Part shown: piece after piece, positions 22,445 through 24,937 of the stretch
Layout of the letters: each line of letters starts with the position of its first letter
Position numbering within the stretch: position 1 is the stretch's first letter
Source: an uncultured Kiritimatiellota bacterium
GTDB taxonomy: Bacteria > Verrucomicrobiota > Kiritimatiellia > RFP12 > UBA1067
Reading direction: 5' to 3'
DNA length: 24,937 nt
NCBI GenBank assembly: GCA_934667295.1
Contig: CAKULR010000002.1
Span: forward strand, 1-24,937
Made by a program: the position numbers and the translations under genes
Notes under the pieces: generated by a model
The model's database searches: none
What the model saw: the letters and a program-made list of their open reading frames with translations, nothing else
What the model was told of the DNA's origin: nothing

Positions 22445-22594
22445 TTGGGTGGGTGGTCGGGTGCGGAAACTTTTGGAAAATTGTCAAATAACGGAATTCG
22501 GGAGACGGGAGGGGATTACGAAAGTTGTCTTTGTGCATGAAATGCGGTGATTCTGCGTGTTTTGAGTGACGTGGAAAATAATTAAACTCAAGCC

Positions 22595-22624
22595 TTGACA
22601 GGGGAGGGAGGTACAAGGTATAGT
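22595..22624 (+). promoter_or_regulatory. Near-consensus promoter of the GAF-ATPase gene
   Basis: TTGACA at 22595-22600, an 18-bp spacer and TATAGT at 22619-22624. It is the closest match to the sigma70 consensus in the window. Transcription near 22631 leaves a leader of about 110 nt before ATG 22743, with no other gene in between. Confidence 0.8.
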
Positions 22625-22742
22625 CTGCGCCATTCCTTGTCGGGAAAAGGCTTCGTAAATCGGCCTTGCAGCGACCATCCGGGGGGATGGCGCCAAGGGG
22701 CGGCGGAGTTCTTGGGGGACGGGGAACGAGGGATAGGAATAC

Positions 22743-24518
22743 ATGCGAGAGCTGTCGGCAGCAAAGGCCGCTGGGCGAGACGGGCCGGACATCCTGGGCG
22801 ACCTTCTTGGTGCCGTCTCGAAGGACGACGTCACCGATCCGCTCGCCCTCGTCTGCCAGGTGCTCGTCAGGGATGTCCCGGCGTTCAAGTTCGTCACGTT
22901 CGTCCACGTGGGCGAGGACGTCTGGCACGTCCCCTGTGCGAAGCCGGGTTTCCAGGTGCGGCTTGCCCCGCCCGATGTCGAGCTTGCGTTCGTCCGCTTC
23001 CTGGAGGGCGAAGTGGCGGAGGGGGAGATCGCCTTTCTGGGGGAGGAGCGTCTGCTGCCGTTCATTCCCGAGAATTGCCGGACCCTCTGGACCTGCCACT
23101 CGTGCGTGGCCGTTCCCGTTCGGGGAGAGGGGACGGACCGGGCCATCCTGGTTGCCTTCTTCGAGGGAGACTGCCCGTTTGGCGCGCGTCTGCGCGGCGA
23201 CGTGCGGCGGATGGCCGACGGCATCGCGTCCGTCTACGGCCTGCTGTGCGCGAACCGCCGGCTGCGGAAGACCTGCGAGGCCGCACAGGTCTCGGTCCAG
23301 CGGCAGTCGCAGACGCTGGAATCGGTACGCAGCGTCCTGCGGAGCGCGTTTGCCGAACTGGACGAACGGGTACGTGCGGACGCCCGGGCGACGATGACGC
23401 TGGCCGACCTCCGCGCGCTCGTTGCGGAGGGCGCGCCCGAGCTCGTCGCGTTCGCCAACGACCCGGAGATCCGGAACCTGTGCCGGGAGGCCGCGCTCAA
23501 CGATTCCGGCCTGTCGAACTGGGTGCATGCCGGGATCGACGACGTGCGCGTCAAGGTGCTGGTGGGCGTGCGCGGCGCGAACAAGACGGGGGCCCTACTG
23601 GCGGTGCGGGACTGGCTGCGCGCACGCGGCGTCGAGGACGCGCGTCTGGTGTCCATCGATTTCGAAGACGTGCGGTTCCGCCACTTCGCGACGGCGGACG
23701 ACGTCCTGCGCCATCTGCAGAACCTGCCGCCGTGCGCCGCGCCGCGCTTCCTGTTCCTGGACGAGGTCTGCCGGATCGGACGCTCCGCCGAGCTGCTGCG
23801 CCGCCTCTCCCGGATGCGCGGCTGGAACGTCTGGGTCGCGTCATCGACGTCCTGCGTCCTCGGCGAGGAGAATCCGTATCCGTCCGTTCCTCCCGACGGG
23901 CTCTCGGTCCTGCACGTGTGGCCCAATCCGAGGGGCGTCCGCTCCCGGCAGGTCCTGTCGCGGATCTGGGGCATGATCTTCATGCGGGACATCGCGTGCG
24001 GCGTCGCCCACACGGACATGCGGGCGATGGAGGCGCTGACGGAGTACTGTTCCGACCACCTGGGCGAGGTGAAGACGCTGCGCGAGATCGCGTCGGAGCT
24101 GGTCGTGTGCGGCCGGCGGATTTCCGCGAACTCGATCCGCGCGTACCGGAAGGCGCTGGAGTCCGTCTACCTCCTTGAGGTCTCGGAGGTCTACGACACG
24201 TTCGAGCGGTGCGTCGTCAAGAGCGCCGGCGCGCGCATGTTCTGCGCCGACCTCGAACTGCGGGCCTGGCGCTACGGACAGGCCCCCGAACACGAGGCGT
24301 CGCGCGTGGCGCTGAACGCGCTCTACCTCCAGCTGCGCCGGACGTACGAGAAGGTCTACACGCCGCGCGACAAGGACGCCGACTTCCTGACGCTGGAACC
24401 CGACGGGTCGCCGCGCCTGTGGTCGGTGGCGTTCGAGAGCGCGCAGGAACAAGCCTTCTTCCGCCCCTTCGAATACGGGGGGGGGGGTATTCTAGGAAGG
24501 CGGCGAAGGCGAAAGTAG
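22743..24518 (+). CDS. GAF-like domain fused to AAA_14/DUF4143-type ATPase, ending across a G11 tract
   Basis: A 591-residue protein. Residues about 30-165 look like a GAF-type sensor fold (DPLALVCQVLVRDVPAFKFV, CHSCVAVPVRGEGTDRAILV), followed by a helical linker (165-215). From about 268 an ATPase of the AAA_14 type follows: Walker A position GVRGANKT (275-282) with Asn280 where glycine is usual, Walker B RFLFLDEV with D340-E341, and a sensor-like VWVASSTSCVL strand. The end resembles DUF4143: a winged-helix-like LREIASELVVCGRRISANSI, Asp-containing ARMFCADLELRAWRYG, and KDADFLTLEPDG where the family has EVDF. GAGGGA and AGGA precede ATG 22743. It is solitary, bracketed by repeats. The stop depends on the G tract at 24477-24487. 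Partner and function are unknown; the GAF call is tentative. Confidence 0.75.
   Translation: MRELSAAKAAGRDGPDILGDLLGAVSKDDVTDPLALVCQVLVRDVPAFKFVTFVHVGEDVWHVPCAKPGFQVRLAPPDVELAFVRFLEGEVAEGEIAFLGEERLLPFIPENCRTLWTCHSCVAVPVRGEGTDRAILVAFFEGDCPFGARLRGDVRRMADGIASVYGLLCANRRLRKTCEAAQVSVQRQSQTLESVRSVLRSAFAELDERVRADARATMTLADLRALVAEGAPELVAFANDPEIRNLCREAALNDSGLSNWVHAGIDDVRVKVLVGVRGANKTGALLAVRDWLRARGVEDARLVSIDFEDVRFRHFATADDVLRHLQNLPPCAAPRFLFLDEVCRIGRSAELLRRLSRMRGWNVWVASSTSCVLGEENPYPSVPPDGLSVLHVWPNPRGVRSRQVLSRIWGMIFMRDIACGVAHTDMRAMEALTEYCSDHLGEVKTLREIASELVVCGRRISANSIRAYRKALESVYLLEVSEVYDTFERCVVKSAGARMFCADLELRAWRYGQAPEHEASRVALNALYLQLRRTYEKVYTPRDKDADFLTLEPDGSPRLWSVAFESAQEQAFFRPFEYGGGGILGRRRRRK
24471..24492 (+). 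repeat. G11 homopolymer flanked by GAATAC/GTATTC
   Basis: Eleven G (24477-24487) follow GAATAC (24471-24476, with its C at 24476), and the last G starts GTATTC (24487-24492), the exact inverse of GAATAC. The tract lies in codons 579-582 of the GAF-ATPase gene. With 11 G the protein ends ILGRRRRRK; with 12 it would end YSRKAAKAKVVD at 24526 of the present numbering; with 10 it would stop two codons after the tract. Confidence 0.85.
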
Positions 24519-24531
24519 TTGACTGAAGGGA

Positions 24532-24558
24532 CGGGAGGGCCGCGCTCCGTCGCGTCCG
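24532..24558 (+). repeat. GGGAGGG hairpin repeat, copy 3
   Basis: CGGGAGGGCCGCG, loop CTCCGT, then CGCGTCCG. The third stem pair is C opposite T, a mismatch, unlike the A-T or C-G pair of the other copies. Confidence 0.75.
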
Positions 24559-24580
24559 CATACTGAAGGGGTGCCCATGC

Positions 24581-24652
24581 CGGGAGGGCCGCGCTTGTCG
24601 CGGCCGTACCCTCCTCGCTCCCCCTTCGGCCGCGACAAGCGCGGCCCTCCCG
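24581..24652 (+). repeat. Perfect 26-bp inverted repeat made of two opposed hairpin-repeat copies
   Basis: 24581-24606 and 24627-24652 are exact reverse complements, separated by a 20-nt pyrimidine-rich loop (24607-24626). Each arm is itself a copy of the GGGAGGG hairpin repeat (inner stem GGCCGCG/CGCGGCC). As RNA it would form a very stable stem and may end the transcript of the GAF-ATPase gene, although no T run follows. Confidence 0.85.
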
Positions 24653-24681
24653 TGTACGTTCCCGCCCCATCCCCTGCCTCC

Positions 24682-24760
24682 ACCACAGAACACACAGAAC
24701 GGCCTTCGGCCGACACCGAACACACGGAAATGTCTGGTAGGGGCCGACGTCCTCGGCGGC
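24682..24760 (+). repeat. Composite repeat module, copy 2
   Basis: The 27-nt block 24682-24708 equals 21187-21213, and GGTAGGGG...GACGTCCTCGGC follows at 24736-24760, the same order and nearly the same spacing (54 against 59 nt) as in copy 1. Confidence 0.8.
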
Positions 24761-24804
24761 TCGCGTGGCCGTGGCGTCTTCGTGGGCGTCTTCGTGTGCG
24801 CGGC

Positions 24805-24828
24805 GCGCCGAGGACGTCGCGCCCTACC
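24805..24828 (-). repeat. GGTAGGGG element, inverted copy
   Basis: Read on -, GGTAGGGCGCGACGTCCTCG and following bases; inverse of the copy at 24736-24760. A further + copy begins at 24911 and runs to the window edge. Confidence 0.75.
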
Positions 24829-24848
24829 ATGTGCGCGGACGTGTCATG

Positions 24849-24914
24849 TGTACGGACATGGTGCGGGACGTGTGCGGACATGGTGTGGGATGTGTGCGGA
24901 CATGGTGCGTGGTA
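24849..24914 (+). repeat. 22-bp tandem repeat, three units
   Basis: Units 24849-24870, 24871-24892 and 24893-24914 share TGTGCGGACATGGTG with few differences (the first has TGTACGG). The third runs directly into a GGTAGGGG element. Confidence 0.85.
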
Positions 24915-24937
24915 GGGGCCGACGTCCCGGCGGCCCG

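Larger units (their letters stand above)
21124..22594 (+). other. Gene-free repeat-rich region between serC and the GAF-ATPase gene
   Basis: About 1.5 kb without a supportable gene: open frames here are short, lack ribosome sites and cross repeat boundaries. It holds a hairpin repeat (21147-21173), a copy of a 27-nt repeat (21187-21213), a GGTAGGGG element (21246-21270), a 15-bp direct duplication (21309-21338), a 58-bp inverted repeat pair, copies of a CGCGTGG repeat, another hairpin repeat (21777-21802), and a 316-bp AT-rich element with 19-bp terminal inverted repeats. Short GTGTAGA units recur near 21729-21770 and 22150-22172. Confidence 0.8.
24519..24937 (+). other. Gene-free repeat region after the GAF-ATPase gene
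   Basis: No supportable gene to the end of the window. It holds three hairpin-repeat copies, the second composite module, two further GGTAGGGG elements and a 22-bp tandem repeat. The open frames on both strands are low-complexity products of the repeats (rich in Arg, Pro and Gly). Confidence 0.75.

Noticed and set aside
22212..22550. Small gene of 112 codons before the GAF-ATPase gene
   Set aside because: It is made largely of the 42-bp and 58-bp inverted-repeat arms, so the reading frame is a by-product of repeats.
24492..24881. Minus-strand protein of 129 codons in the terminal repeat region
   Set aside because: Composed of the hairpin and GGTAGGGG repeats; the product is Arg/Pro/Gly-rich with no domain.
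24849..24914. CRISPR or iteron array
   Set aside because: Only three direct 22-bp units with no spacers, and no replication gene nearby.
1..24937. tRNA or rRNA genes
   Set aside because: No cloverleaf or TTCGA-type T-loop in a suitable setting, and no rRNA sequence, was seen on either strand by eye.

Overview
The window is GC-rich bacterial chromosome. It carries a nearly complete S10-spc ribosomal protein operon, then two cell-envelope gene groups, serC, and a repeat-rich accessory end. Lipid A and LPS-transport genes (lpxA, an LptF/LptG permease), peptidoglycan genes (murF, murD, ftsW) and a beta-barrel-like protein indicate a Gram-negative (diderm) cell. The missing L30 gene, the zinc-type S14, an Rnf subunit, many AAA_14/DUF4143-like features and GC-rich dispersed intergenic repeats would fit a member of the PVC group, for example a Kiritimatiellota or Lentisphaerae relative. 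That placement is inference and was not tested by any search.

Layout. 1-561: the end of a membrane-anchored protein with toroid-like repeats. 596-904: a strong promoter (TTGTCC, 17 bp, TAAACT) and a structured leader of about 270 nt. 905-9200: rpsJ-rplC-rplD-rplW-rplB-rpsS-rplV-rpsC-rplP-rpmC-rpsQ-rplN-rplX-rplE-rpsN-rpsH-rplF-rplR-rpsE, all on + with short gaps or stop/start overlaps. 9213-9232: a hairpin where rpmD (L30) would normally lie. 9266-11243: rplO and secY, with an attenuator-like hairpin between them. The usual followers (adk, map, infA, rpmJ, rpsM and the alpha operon) are absent.

11319-14939: rnfE-nrdR-outer-membrane protein-LptF/G-lpxA, joined by ATGA overlaps or a 12-nt gap and so probably one transcript. 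14940-15183: a striking inverted array of 8-bp units. 15216-19978: murF-murD-LysM lipoprotein-ftsW, a dcw-type group for peptidoglycan precursor synthesis and septal growth. 19985-21061: serC, with its own promoter inside ftsW and a clean terminator.

21124-22594: about 1.5 kb with no supportable gene. It is built of dispersed repeats and nested inverted repeats, including a 316-bp MITE-like AT-rich core. 22743-24518: a solitary gene with a near-consensus promoter. It encodes an apparent GAF-like domain joined to an AAA_14/DUF4143-type ATPase with a degenerate Walker A motif, and it ends across an 11-G tract. 24519-24937: more of the same repeat families, including a perfect 26-bp inverted repeat and a 22-bp tandem repeat. 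The best candidates for something undescribed are the GAF-ATPase gene with its G tract, the hairpin repeat family whose copies show a compensatory base-pair change, the nested inverted-repeat block, and the 8-bp array after lpxA.
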